Shown: positions 21,271-33,515 of the stretch, piece after piece
Layout: every line of letters begins with the position of its first letter
How positions within the stretch are numbered: the first letter of the stretch is position 1
NCBI GenBank assembly: GCA_015501055.1
Contig: JADNYV010000123.1
Coordinates: 46,387 to 110,386 of the forward strand
Reading direction: 5' to 3'
Source: Mucidula mucida
Lineage: Eukaryota > Basidiomycota > Agaricomycetes > Agaricales > Physalacriaceae
DNA length: 64,000 nucleotides
Program-made: the position numbers and the translations under genes
The notes under the pieces: model-generated
Told to the model about the DNA's origin: nothing
Databases searched by the model: none
What the model saw: only the letters and a program-made list of their open reading frames with translations

Positions 21271-22536
21271 CTAGTCATCATCAGACTCGAGGCCATAATC
21301 CGAATCAGCATCAGAATAATATCCTCCTCCCTCCTTTGTTGCTGCTGCAGCGGGAGCAGCCGTAGTAGGCGCTGTCGGTATATAGTCGTTGGGATCCTCA
21401 TCCGAATCATCATCAGCATCATCATTTACTTTCGGCTGTTCCACAGGCGGTGGCGGTGGAGTCGGTTCTCGAGCGGCCTGCCGCTGTCTGTTTACCTTCT
21501 GCTCATCGATCGATGCCCCAGAGGCAATATCGCTGAACATCTCCAGGACCAATCTGATAGACTATGATTGAGCTTGACTTCTAGGGTAGGAATAAAAGAA
21601 ACATACCGCGCGTCGTTTCCCGCACATTGTCCTTGGACGACAGTCGAAAGCTTCAACAGCGTCGCAGCGTGCCGAAGACTTTCGACCGCTTGTCTTCCGC
21701 TGAAGACCTGCTCGCATAGCAGCTTGACGTCGATGACGCAGACTTGAACATCAGGCGTAGTTCGGTGGCTATAATCGAAAAAAGCCTTTAGACCCGTCCG
21801 CCATCCTGAGGTGTCAAACCCGCAACGCTTCAGGTAGCCAAAAGTTTTCTCTTTATTCCAAACCAGCAACAACATGGGTTCTCGTTGAGAAAACAGCTCT
21901 CCTACAGCTTTCTCCATGTTTGCCTGGTCGACTTCTTCAGTTTGTCCATAACTGAAAGGCTGTTGAAGGTTTAGTAGTAGTTCAGTGCGAAATCATACAT
22001 CACCTACAATCCGTCTATCGCCGTCCAGCAGTCGATTGTTGCCCACGCTAAAGTGACGCGAAGACGCGGGGCTGAAGCTCCCGGGTAGGCACTTAACGTA
22101 CCCCACATCGAGTACAGTCGTCGGGTTCCGGCTCCAGAACACGGGCGTGAACGACACAACCTGCAACGCCTTCAAACTTCGCGCCTGCTCAGAGGTCAAC
22201 GAATAATGCTCGTGCACGAATCCATCATGCTCCCGAACTCGGTACATCACACTGAGTGAGAAACAGCTCTCATCAGCTCTGATCGAGATAACCCAATACT
22301 ACTCACCGACAATGCTCGAACATCCCCCGCGATATCCCATCGTCGCTCCCGATCTGATACATCTTGTTGGCCTTGCTCGTATCGCGGTCGCCCTTGCCCT
22401 TCCCCTTGGTTGGTGTCAAATCATCCAACTTCTGCGCCAGCTCCGACGCGGTGCGAAACACGACGGGAGACAGCGACTCGTACTGCTCCGCGCGTCGCGG
22501 ATATCGCGGTCTACCTCTCCTCATAGAATCGGCCAT
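21271..22536 (-). CDS. Gfd2/YDR514C-like protein (RNase H-fold, DEDD exonuclease-like), 4 exons
   Basis: Exons 22536-22307, 22251-22008, 21959-21607 and 21553-21271 join in frame through GT-AG introns of 55, 48 and 53 bp, giving 369 residues. The core matches the fungal Gfd2/YDR514C C-terminal domain: VCVIDVKLLCEQVFS, ESLRHAATLLKL, and GQCAGNDARLVLEMF, in which GNDA corresponds to a catalytic-Asp motif of DEDD nucleases. The C-terminus is Pro-rich then acidic (DDADDDSDEDPND). The frame stays open upstream to an earlier ATG at 22725 (MDLTDTKESLQTYS) except for one TGA at 22600-22602. That extension reads like protein, so either the gene starts at 22536 or it has suffered a TGG-to-TGA-type stop. 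Enzymatic activity is not established for the family. Confidence 0.6.
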
Positions 22537-22725
22537 ATCCTCTGCGCGTCTCGCGGGTACAAGGAGATACGATGCCCCGTTCCGCTCGATCCCTTGGTAT
22601 CAAAGCTTAACGATAGCAGGCAGCCTAGTCAGGAAGTCGCGTACCCAGCACCATATCCAGGGCTCCTTGGCGGCTCGCGCAGCTGAATATGTCTGCAGCG
22701 ACTCTTTCGTATCTGTCAGATCCAT

Positions 22726-23824
22726 ATGTATTATGCCTGTATAATCTTCAGATTGGGTATTCCCTTTTCAACGAGTCGTCTTACAGTCTGAACAGCTCGT
22801 TTAGCGTCGAGCCTCTCCCACCCAATTGATGGAAGTATCCCGCCATCCCAGAAGAAAGACAAAGGACAACGAGGCAGCCATGATGATGACAGCGGGATCA
22901 AAGCGGCGAAAGCCGCGGACCGAATCTTCATTTGTCACCTTGCTGAGGTTTCCCTGTACAGTGTACACAAACACTGGGATTTCTGAGCTCTCTTGACACG
23001 GTGCGCACAAGACGATCCATTGTATATCAAACTCGTGAACGGGACCCATACGATACGTGTTTGCGAGCCAAAAGTCTCAGTCCCTGGACATTCTCCTAAC
23101 GGATATGTTGTCGTCCTCTTTCACGCAGCTGTGCGATGTACAAGCACCGCGACATCATTCAACAACTTGAAAGAGGAATCCAAGAAATTAAGTACATGTT
23201 GGTCCGCTCACCAATTTTCCCTCCTTATTCTGACCGTGTTTCTAGAGGGCGCCAAACCGACTTTCGGCGGAAAAAACCATTGTGCTGATACTCATTTCGT
23301 TAGAAGGATCCCTCACCTGAAGCCCTCAGAGTCCTTCCATGCAACACAATTGGTGTCAGACAATTCTCACCAGCCACAGTGTTGACTAGATTCTGAGCAG
23401 TGAGGATAAGTTATAACCTGTAGGCTTTAGACAAATATGATGATACTTAGTTGAATATCAGGCCTTATGGGCTGAACCTCCAACATAGGGCTTAATCTAG
23501 GTGTCAAAAAGGAAGGAACATCCCTCTTCTTCCTGCTGTTCCTGTGGACAGGCTTTGGCATTGATGTAGAGTGACATATACTATTAGCCATGATAAGTAA
23601 GTACAGAGCATGGTTGGGATACCACTGAATACTTAGACACCTAAGCACCTCCACTCCGTTCATCTTCAGAATTTCAATAAACAAGCAAGGTTCTCAGCCA
23701 GTGCAGAACGGCGCTTCCCGAGTTCAAAAGCAGTGAATCCGAAAGTGAAATTCGAGTAAGATATAAAGAACACATGCGTAGGAGGATAATTTATCATGAA
23801 TGAATCGAGCGTACAACCAGCAAA
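22726..23824. other. Intergenic stretch, no supported gene
   Basis: Frames of 80-130 codons exist on both strands (22993-23385 plus, 22801-23049 minus) but lack coherent domains, splice support or family resemblance. This is the 3' side of topoisomerase II and the 5' side of the Gfd2-like gene. Confidence 0.35.
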
Positions 23825-26800
23825 TTAATCGTCTAGGTCGAAAATAGAAGTATCTCCCCCATCCCCGTCCTCGTCCGACACAATGTCCACATACTTCTTC
23901 ACACCCGCAGACCGCGCAGGCCGCGAGCTCCGCGGCGGCGGCTTGGGCAGAACGTCATAGTCCATGTCATCGTCGCTGTCAATCACCTTTGGCGGAACCA
24001 CCTTCTTCTTCTTCGGCGGCGACGCCGGCTTCATCTTCTCCTTCAACTTGGTCTTCTTGGGCTCGCCCGGAGACGACGACGACGAGCTCGCCTTGGAGAA
24101 GAAATCGGTTACAGCAGCTTGCCCAGCTGCCTTTTTCGTCTTCTTCGCGGCAGGTTTGGGATCATCGTCTTCATCCTCCTCAAGGTCAAGACTACGAAAC
24201 TAGGTTAATCCACGAACACGAAAACTTTAACGAGACTTACCTCTTGCGCTTCGCAACAGGCTTCGCCTTTGCTTTACCCTTGCCCTTGTCCGTCATAAGC
24301 AACTCGTCATCATCATCATCCGAGTCTTCCTTCATCGGGGCAGGCGCTTTCCTTTTCGGAGGTGGTTTCGACGGAGGCGCATCTAAGTCCGATTCATCCT
24401 TAGGTACCTGAGCAGCGGCTTTCCTCTTCGGCGGCGGCTTGGCGGGAGGCTCGTCATCCTCATCCAAATTGATGGCACTAACCGGTGGAGACTTTTTCGG
24501 CGCCGACTTGACATCACCCATCTCAAAGTCATCGTCAGACTCATCCTTGACGGGCTTCTTCACCGCTGCTTTCCGCTGTGGTTTCACGACAGGCGGAGGC
24601 ACCATATCATCATCCTCGTCCTTCTTCACCGCCCGCTTGGGAGCAGGTTTCGACGGTCCAGCCTTCTTCGCCGTAGCCTTGATAGGCTTAAAGTCCCCAT
24701 CCGAGTCGTCGTTGACCTTGCCACCAATGGACTTGCGTGTCTTCAGAGTCGCCTGTTTCTTCTTGCCCTTGCCCTTGCCTTTCATTTCCTTCGTTTCCTG
24801 TTCCCACGCAGCATAGGTTTCCTAGAACAACTTGTCAGTAACGGAAAGAACATCTCAAAGAAGATTTCACATACGTCCCACAGCTCCAGGAATCTGTCCA
24901 AGTCGGTGTTCCACATTTGCTTCGGCGACAACTCGAGGAGAGCCTTCCATTCCGCCTCTTTATCTCCTGCCTGTTGAAGAAGTTTGTCGATCTACACACG
25001 CCGTTTCAGTACTTGCGTCGCACGAGTCTCTCTCTACGTACCTTTTCCTTCGTCAGGTTCCAGATAGGCATACTGAGCAGGTAATCGAAATCTGTGTCGG
25101 CACCCTCTTCCTGCACTTCCGCCTCCTCCTCGTTCTCATCGTTGTCTTCTACAGCAACGGGGGCCTTGGCCTTGACCTTCGGGAACGGCCTAAACTCGTG
25201 CTTTCTCAAATCGACGACGATGGCGGCCTTCTTGCGACCAGAGACGGTAAGCTCTTTCTTGACGATCATCTGGATGAAACGGGCTTGGTTCGACAGCTTC
25301 TCAAAGGCGTCTTGCAATTGATTCGACAAGAAGTCCTGCACGAGCCGCGTCAGAAAAACAAAAACATTGAATATATGTCTTACCTTTCGCTTTTGATAGT
25401 AGGAAAGACGGACGGGATAAAAGTCTTCCAAGATTGCCTCGGGGGAATCGTACTTTTTTATCTTCCCCTCGAAGTCGAACAGCATCATGTTGCTCGTGCT
25501 CAGCTTGCCAGTCAACTTGAAGTACTCCAAGAACCCTTGAGCTTCCGCCTTTTCCATCTCTTTCGCCGTCATTTGAACAACGAAATGGACATTCGCATTG
25601 GCGTGATGTTCTTGGTAATTCTACGTAGGACAGTCAGCAAATAGAGAAGAAGAGAGCAATCGAACGTTTACCTTGATCCCGTCGTTCTTATCCATCATTG
25701 AGTCAAGGTCCGCCTTGAACTGATTGGTCCACTTGTGTATGGGCAGCTCTGTAATCTCGAGAGTTGTATCGTCGATCTTGCGAACAGTCCCTAGCACGTC
25801 GTACTTGTTCTTCGACGTCTGCTTGATTATTCCTGTGAAACCACGCCACCATGGATGTATAGGCTCGAGCTCCTCTCCATTCATGAGCTTCCTGATACTG
25901 TTGACGACATCGACGGGGTTAAAGCAGGGAATGGATGTGCTCCAACCTTATGATAATTGTGAGAGATGGAACACGAAGACGAAGGGCTAACTTACCAGTA
26001 CCGATACCTTCCGTACCGTTCAGAAGAATCACTGGAACGACGGGGATGTACCATTCAGGCTCAACAACTGAGCCATCGTCTGTATTAGCCTTGAGAAGAG
26101 GATCATCGGAGGGATGAAAGACTCCTCGGGCAAGCGGCATTGGCTTGGTGAAAATGTAACGAGCCGAGGCATGATCTTTACCACCTTCATGACGAGTTCC
26201 GAATTGTCCCTCTGGCATGAGGAGATTGACGTTGTTACTGCCGACGTAGTGCTGGGCAAGATTGACGATAGTAGCAGCCAAACTAGCTTCTCCGTGATGG
26301 TACGCCGAGTGCTCGGAGACATAACCGATAAGTTGCGCGACCTGACTGTGGCGTAAGAACACGGAGTAGCAATTCACTTGCCAAACCTCACCTTGATTTC
26401 CTTCTTGAGTTTACGTCTAAACACGGACCACATAATTTTGCGCTGTCCAGGTTTCAAACCGTCAGCGACAGATGGAATTGATCGAATGTTGTCCGCCATC
26501 GAGAACAGAATGAGCTCCTTGTTAATGAAGTCGTCGTACGTAATCTCTTCCAGACGATGGTCCAGATAAGTTCCTGGCTGAAGTGCCAATTTAGCTAGAG
26601 ATAGCCTTGGAAAGCAAGATAGTTACCTTGAATTGACGAAGCCACTCCTTCCGGTCGTCGGCTTTCTTCTTGCTGAACGCCATGTCGATCAAGTCACGCT
26701 CTTCGTTTTGCATTTCAGCAAAAGGAATGACATGCTTCGACATATGCTTGAAGTATTCTCTAGCATCAGAATCCTTGCTGGTGCCCAGACCCTATTCAAG

Positions 26801-29275
26801 ATGAGCGACGACGAGTTGAAATGTGGTCAATAGCATGCCTTGTAGTACTTCGCCTCCCATTTGTTAGCGTCCGGCGTATCCTCAATCCATTGTTCATATT
26901 CAGGGATTGTAAAGAAGTCTTTGCGAGAGTTGCCTCGAGTGACCTATCAACGAAGCGAATCAGTCAAGGTCAAGTATAGGAGCAAGTTAGGTTTCTCACT
27001 CTGACAATGGGCGTTACGAACTCAACGAGGAACTCGGGAACCTTCAGAAGAGAAGGATAGAAGTGATCCAGATAGTTGATGAGAAGTCCCTTGATATGAG
27101 AACCATCGTGATCCTGCAAATTAACGATTCAGCGCCGGGGCATTGGGCATATATAAACATACCTGATCTGTCATCAGCATCAATCGTCCATAACGAAGCC
27201 CTGCAACGTCCTTGTACTCCTTGCTGTGTTGTAAGCCCAAAATCTTCTTGATATTTTGGATTTCCTCGTTCTTCATGATTTGCTCGTGTCGAGCCTCGCG
27301 GACGTTTAATACCTTTCCACGCAAAGGAAAAACACCGAAATTGTTTCGCCCGACAACATCCAGACCAGCAACGGCAAGTGCCTTGGCGGAGTCTCCCTCT
27401 GTGAGGATGAGAGTACAGTCCTTCGCATTCTTGGTTCCCGCATTATTGGCGTCAGAAAGTTTCGGAAGCCCGGTGAGCCTAGAATGCGCGTCAGGTTTGT
27501 CGACGTAGGAGATAACCAATCGATTACCTGTTTCGCTTGTTTCCGTCCGTCTTTTTCGCCTGCTTATCCGCCTGGAACTGAGCCCAATTCAGAATGTGGT
27601 CGATGATGGGTGACTTTTGAACTAGAAAACGCGTCAGTACACGAGGGAAACACAGGAAGACGTGTTTGAACCTTTTTTCAAAAAGTCGTCCGACAAGACT
27701 GGCTTCGAGCCGAACTTTGAAACCTGAAGCGTCATCTGTTCCTTGGTTTGACTGTCGAATGTGGGATTTTCAATGAGGGCATTGACAAAGATCCACATGT
27801 GGTTCTTGATTTGTGCTGCCTTGACGGTGGCACCCTTGTTCTTCTTCGACACGGTCTGCAAGAGGTATTTGGAAATCTGGTCGGCGATGACGGTAACGTG
27901 GTTACCACCTTTCGTCGTCGAGACCGAGTTGGCAAACGATACGTGTTGGAATGATCCTTCCGACACGGCAAAAGCGACCTCCCACCGATCGAAGGCCTCG
28001 TAGATGATGGTGTTTTTGGCTGGCGCAGTACCAGTCTTCTCCGCTTCCGCCTTCTGAACCGAGTCGAGGTACATCTCCACGTACTGTTTGAATCCTTTGA
28101 CCTTGACGCGCTCGCCATTGAGGAACACCTTTGCGCCTTTGCACGTTCCTGCCATGTCGTACACGCGCTTCCGCAGTAAAGACGCCGTGTCCTCGTCAAT
28201 GGAGGTCATACCGAAGCGCTTTAGATCTGGTTTGAAGGTGACCTGGGTGAACGCCTCCTTGGAGTTCTTCGTGATCTTGGCTTTACCGCAAGTCGACATG
28301 TTGTCCGTCCATGTCTGCTTGTACTTTTGCTTCGTGTTGAGGTCAGCCGTTTCGAGGGTGAATTCTGTGGAGTAGATGTTGGTGAGTTTGGCTCCGTAAC
28401 CATTACGACCGCCAGTGAGCTTCTTCTCGTCGTCGTCGTAGTTGGATGAAGAGAGAAGATGTCCAAATATCATCTCCGGAACCCATATCTTCTCTTTCGC
28501 GTGCATCTCGATGGGAATACCGGCTCCATTGTTGTATACTGAAATGACACCTTGCTCCACGTCAATGTTGACCTTCAAGGTGTCCATGGTGGGGTCCACT
28601 ATCTGCGCATAATCAGCCACACGGCGCGAGGCTGGCGGAATTTCATACACACCTTGCGATCCGCGGCATTGACAAGAATTTCATCTACAATCTTGAAGAA
28701 ACCTGGCACGAAGGTAACCTCGCGATTCACCATGCGCTTGTTTTCTGCGTCATACGTCCACATCGTTTGAGTCACTGTCTCTATGCTTCCGATGTAAGAA
28801 TCGGGTCGTTTCAAGATGTGCTCAAGTTGTGTGAGCTAAGGAAACTAGTCAGTCGCAAAGGGAGGCAGCAAAGGTTTTTAGGCGCACTTTCTGGTACATT
28901 TCAGTCGCAGTCTTCTTCTTTCCGGGTGCAGCTGCCTGCGTCGTTGAAGGCCCTGCCTCGTCTCTATCGCTGTCTACCTCCATTGGAGAATCCTCCGCAT
29001 TGTCGTCGTGCTCTACCAGCACCTTCTTCTTCGGAGCGGCCTTGGATTTCGCGGCAGCTTTGGGAGCAGCCTTTGAGGCCGGAGCTTTTGCCTTTGAGGC
29101 GGGTGCAGCCTTTCCCTTTCCTTTGGCAGCGGCTTTGGTCTGGATTGGGCGCGCGTCAACAATGGCGGCGACGACGGCAAGCAGAGGCACTGACCTTAAC
29201 TGCGGGGGCATAGCCGTCCGAATCTGAGTCGGAGATGTCGTCCAAATCGAACTGCTCGCCGTCGGAGGAGCTCAT
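23825..29275 (-). CDS. TOP2: DNA topoisomerase II (type IIA), 17 exons, 1,547 residues
   Basis: Exons (minus): 29275-29195, 29139-28888, 28835-28653, 28602-27672, 27621-27528, 27478-27163, 27113-27000, 26943-26839, 26791-26627, 26577-26392, 26341-25996, 25946-25672, 25620-25384, 25335-25042, 24991-24875, 24821-24241, 24191-23825; all phases agree. The enzyme passes one DNA duplex through another with ATP. The GHKL ATPase shows RPDSYIGSIE, NNGAGIP (196-202) and GGRNGYGAK (236-244). TOPRIM shows LTEGDSA (Glu541) and TDQDHDG (Asp618, 620, 622). The winged-helix domain has HASARYIFT with the DNA-linking Tyr871. The N-terminal extension is Ala/Lys-rich, and the last 330 residues are Lys/Asp/Glu/Pro-rich, as in eukaryotic nuclear TOP2. 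Intron 8 (26792-26838) has a GC donor. The gene looks intact. Confidence 0.97.
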
Positions 29276-29703
29276 CGCGAAATGTCGGTGGGTGATGGTG
29301 GTGGTTCGAAGGCCAAATCGCGACAACCACGCGTCTGGTCTGTTGAAGGACGGCACGTGATACCTCAAAAGACGCGTCTGGTTCCCTCGCAACGCGCCAG
29401 TTATTGCCTGCCGAGCAATACACTGCATTCAACCGTACCCTGCTTCCTTTCCCGAGCCCCGTTTCCCCTCTTTCTCTACTGTCTTGGGTCGGCTTGTGGC
29501 AAGAGGTAAAAATAAGCTTAGGTAACCTGCCTAACTAGGTTGCCGGCTTGTCGGGCCGACGGCTTCTCATTCTCGTCTCTTTGTCAATGTTGCTGGCCCA
29601 CCATGATTGCGTCAAGTATCCTTCTACTCGCCCAAGACCGTAATCGCGCTCTTGGGCGGCGCTCAAGCCCTTCACACTTTAACCTTGGAAAACGTACATT
29701 TTA
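29276..29703. promoter_or_regulatory. Upstream region of topoisomerase II
   Basis: 428 bp between the TOP2 start and the next weak frame. It contains an imperfect repeat of GGTAACCTGCC and GGTTGCCGGC near 29520-29545. No TATA box or binding site is confidently named. Confidence 0.3.
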
Positions 29704-30144
29704 TTGAGCTCGGGAGTACGCGAAAGGAGAGGAGCCCGAATTTCGCTTGAGCGCCCTCGTGCTGCTGGTCATGTCCGGTGCCATTCAGCCCATAGCTTTA
29801 TACACATAACATCCCAGACTCGACTGAATGACACGCTCAAATGGCTCTCATCTACACTCTCGAGGCTTGTTGCTCAGAATATCCCCATTACTAGTCACAG
29901 TATCACCTTCCTCATTTCGAACATCGATCACCTACTCCCGGATGACATTTTGAACGCGTATCTCTTTGACTTCACTCTCTCCCATCGTGAGATGTCATCA
30001 ATCCGAAGAGTAGTATTCGACTTTCTGGACCCGCCGGATCTGCTGTCTTGTGGATCAAGGGCAGAGGACGTTCAGAGGCTGTTACCTAGGTCGTACGAAA
30101 GACAAGTGTTGGAGGTCTATGAATTAGAATTATGTGTTGACTAG
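29704..30144 (+). CDS. Weak hypothetical frame, no ATG at its 5' end
   Basis: The frame is open for 146 codons but begins without ATG. The central part (LNDTLKWLSSTLSRLVAQNI, then HSITFLISNIDHLLPDDILN) has amphipathic helical character and could be one exon of a gene. Its first in-frame ATG is about 100 codons in. No family is recognised, and it may be chance or a relic. Confidence 0.2.
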   Translation: MSSGVRERRGARISLERPRAAGHVRCHSAHSFIHITSQTRLNDTLKWLSSTLSRLVAQNIPITSHSITFLISNIDHLLPDDILNAYLFDFTLSHREMSSIRRVVFDFLDPPDLLSCGSRAEDVQRLLPRSYERQVLEVYELELCVD

Positions 30145-30262
30145 ATACGAGGTGTCGGTCGCGTCAATGATCTCGACCGTCACCTTGCACATGACCGAAA
30201 TTGTCTCCGCGGCGGAATGTATTTTCCCCGCCATATCCATCTCTTGACCCCATACCACAACA

Positions 30263-31038
30263 ATGCCTCCGGGCTTTCTCTGCGTATTCGCAGAACCCGG
30301 CCAACAAGTAACCCTCGACGAATTCCAAGGTAACTCAATCGCTCTCCATCCTACCTAACCTCATCTCCTCCATAGACTGGTACAACAGCGAACACGTCCC
30401 CCTCCGTCTAAACCACCTCCCCTCCTTCTTATCTGGGGCAAGATATTCCGCCTCGGACAGCCAGATCCCATCATGGATCGCCCTCTACGACATCGACGAC
30501 ACCTCTACGTTCCAGCACGAAAGCTACACCCGGCTCAGAGCTAACCGCAGCCCGAGGGAAAGCGCCCTCGTCCAGCGCCTTGAGATCCTCGACCGGCGCA
30601 CATGCCAGTACGCATATGACTCGGGGGAGTCTTCGTTGTCTTCTTCTCTCAAATACGAGAACCCGACGCCCGTGCTTCTGACTTTGGGCTTGAACCTGCT
30701 GGAAGGGACCATCGATGATTGGGCATCCAATGTGAAACGCGTGGACGGATGGGTCCGAACGAGGGCTTTCCTGTGTATTGATAGTCTCAAGACGGGTCTC
30801 GGTATTCCAGCAGGACCTGAAGCGCAAAAGGTTCCTAAATACCTTGTCGTTCTTGGTAAGTCTTCATGTGAACATAAAGTATACCGCTAACATGTATCCC
30901 CCAGAGTTCACATCGGCATCTCTCTTTGACCACCAGAGTGTCAAAGACATTCTCACCGCTCCCGGTATAGAGGAAGTACGGACATGGGAGCTCTATCGTG
31001 CGTACCCATGCGTCGCACAAGGAAACCTCCCAGCGTGA
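30263..31038 (+). CDS. EthD-like (dimeric alpha/beta barrel) protein, 3 exons, 226 residues
   Basis: Exons 30263-30329, 30376-30855 and 30905-31038 join as EFQ-D-WYNSEHVP and VVL-E-FTSAS through GT-AG introns of 46 and 49 bp. The N-terminus GFLCVFAEPG...FQDWYNSEHVPLRL has the ferredoxin-like strand followed by the W-Y-x-x-E-H-x-P motif of EthD and related stress-responsive barrel domains. The second half repeats a similar fold (KYLVVLEFTSASLFD). Such proteins bind or convert small hydrophobic compounds; several act in polyketide or pigment pathways, but no pathway partner is adjacent. It is convergent with the pepsin-fold gene, 89 bp apart. Confidence 0.6.
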
Positions 31039-31127
31039 TGTACAAATGGACTCAAAATAATGAAACTGTCGTATATACAAATTTTCCGCTGTACTGTTCT
31101 TTTATCATAGGAACATATATCCGGAGC

Positions 31128-33130
31128 CTACATATCACGCCTGGGGCGCTTCCGATCTTCAGGCGGTGGTCCAATCATAACAGCTGGGCCAGCATACTGC
31201 CCAGTGACGACAACACTACCGCCCTCTTCCCGGTTACCAGACGTCGGTGAATTGCTCAAATACGGTGGCGGAGATTCCGGATCAACAGTAGCAGAGTCGC
31301 TCACAACAATCGTATGGTTATAAGGCGACACCGGCTGCTGACCGCGCACAGACTGATAAGGCGACGGCGCTGAGCGAGGGGACGTCGTCTGTGAAGTCAT
31401 CCCAGGGGTGTACTGCTCCTCCGTGCCTAAAAGATACGGATCCAATCCAGGCATCTCCTTCACCGTACTAATATCACGCTCGTGCCGAGCGTCAGACCGC
31501 TTTTGCCGACGTCGGAAGAACAGGAAAGCGCCCAAGGCGACGATGAGGCCAACGAATGCCGCCGAACCGATAGTTATTCCAACAATCGCCCCCGTGGACA
31601 TCGTGTTTTTGGCGCCACTACTTTTGCGGTTTGCAAACCCCACAGCGCCTTTCGCCGAGCCCGAGATCTGGAACATTCTGTCGAAGAGGATACATCGTCA
31701 ATTATAGGCATGTGAGAGAAAACAACACTCACAAGTACATCTTCGCAATAAACGTAGAGCCGAGAAGGTGTTCCGTAGCAGATTGAAGTCTCCACTCTTC
31801 TATCGTCCCAAAACACTGTCCGTTCTCGTGGCGAACAAGCGATGTTTCGTCCATAACAAACGTCAAATTCCCAAACGTGAATGCGACTTGCAAAGACGCG
31901 TCACAGGGCACAGACCAAGCATTACTAATTGCACTAGACGAAGCAGTGACTGCACCCGCCGAAGTACTAGAGACGGGGACTGCTCCAGGTACTGTGGCGT
32001 CTATCCAGGGACGAATTGAACATCAACCCGCAGCAAAGACAGATTCACTCACAGATCAAGGCAGCCTCCTCCTGCGGGAATATAGTGGAAGTAAGCAGCG
32101 GATCCAACAAGGTCACCAGGTTCATTTTCGTAAGAGTCGTATTCGCGACTGTCAGCGTCCAGCTGTCCATCGTAACATAAAAGTCATAAGTCAGTCCTGT
32201 GGAGTTGAAGCTCGACGAATCCATCGGTGCCATGTCCTTCCAGACCACATTCGCGCTGTCGTAAGCATTCACATCGGGGGCGATCCAATGAAGCACGCCA
32301 CCATCACTTTGGGAGTCCTCTGGTCCATTGATCATCATGCCGTAGGAAAAGTTACTCTGCGTTGGATTCCTCTGCAGCCATCCCGCGATAACCGTAGAGT
32401 TAAAGTCATTTTCCACTGTCGCAAAGTAGTCAGGAACGACAATCCATCAACCGAAAAGGTAACTCCAAACTCACATCCATTGGTTCCGAGACCAAACACG
32501 CCAGACATTCCGGATGAGAATAGCGAATCTGATTGATTGGCGACTATAACTGTATACACACAATCGTGAGCATGAGGTTCCAAAGCTTGACTCGGTGGCG
32601 TACTGGATTGGTTGGGATAGACCCAAGGCGCGGATGAGATGGTCGTATTCAGACTGCAATCCTCCTGTATAACATTTCCACTCGCGGACGCTCCGGCCAA
32701 GGAAATTTCCTGGCCAGTATTCAACGACTGCGCAGTAGTCGAATTGCTCTGGTTATAGCTGTGAACATAGTAACCTCAATACAGACCTAACCAAAACACA
32801 ACGAATGCCTCACCCTTGTACGGAGACATCGCATGAGTCACATGAGTCTCCGACCACCATACTATATCCAGTCCCCGTCGTGACAGCAAAATGAAATCCT
32901 TGAACATTCGGGCCTGGAGACTACGATGGCGTTATAGACATGTGGAGGTGTACGGCAACAGAGCGACGGACCATGTTGATCCCGACAAGATACTTGCGAT
33001 CATCCGTTAAAGTAAGAGGAATCGTCAACGTCTGGAGCGGTGGCTGGTCATCGCGAGGCCGTAGCGGTTTCTGTGCATTGACTAGAAGCGCGTGGACAGA
33101 GAGAATGCATAGTGCGAGCGTGAACATCAT
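31128..33130 (-). CDS. Membrane-anchored pepsin-fold (peptidase A1-like) protein, likely catalytically dead, 6 exons, 576 residues
   Basis: Exons (minus): 33130-32972, 32920-32814, 32758-32475, 32415-32053, 32000-31733, 31677-31128, with GT-AG introns of 51-59 bp and consistent phases. The signal peptide is MMFTLALCILSVHALLVNAQ. The body has pepsin-family landmarks: SGVFGLGTNGLENDF (like GILGLG), SVPCDASLQVAFTFGN, and LLGSTFIAKMYLMF (like LGDVFLRSYYTVF). The first catalytic motif, normally DTGS, is FAVTTGTGYSM, and no DSGT-type second motif is visible, so hydrolysis is unlikely. Many NxS/T sites suggest a secreted, glycosylated ectodomain. After it come a membrane span at about 422-448 (GAIVGITIGSAAFVGLIVAL), an Arg-rich stop-transfer and a Ser/Pro-rich cytosolic tail of about 120 residues. 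A sensor or wall-associated role is only a guess. Confidence 0.68.
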
Positions 33131-33515
33131 GAAGGTAAATGGCCACGCACGGAGCGACTTGTGACTCCCATATAAAACTACCGGAATGCATTCTAAGAAT
33201 TGTATATAGGCTCGGATCGGAGCAGATTGGGATACTCAATCGCTGACATGAGCAGGATGGTGAAACTTGTTGAGACAGCATCACGCGTCTGTTCTGCCAG
33301 CGGTGGTTGATAGAAGCCTTCACCACAGCGTGATGAAGCAGATCAATAGTGGAAAGGGTAAATCAATTGCAAAACCGCGTAGCACGATCTTCAGAGGGAA
33401 TCTACTTGCCACCTAACAGCGCTCACAGTCCACCATCAGAGGTCAGAGTGTTTAGCCATGCACATACAAAGAGGCAATTATCTCTAAGGCAGTGCGAAAT
33501 ATGGAGGCGAGCGCT

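Noticed and set aside
22993..23385. Plus-strand 130-codon frame as a gene
   Set aside because: No recognisable segment, no splice context, composition like intergenic DNA.
23964..24816. Plus-strand Ser-rich frames opposite the topoisomerase II tail
   Set aside because: Shadows of the Lys/Asp-rich codons of the C-terminal tail; the minus-strand gene is certain.
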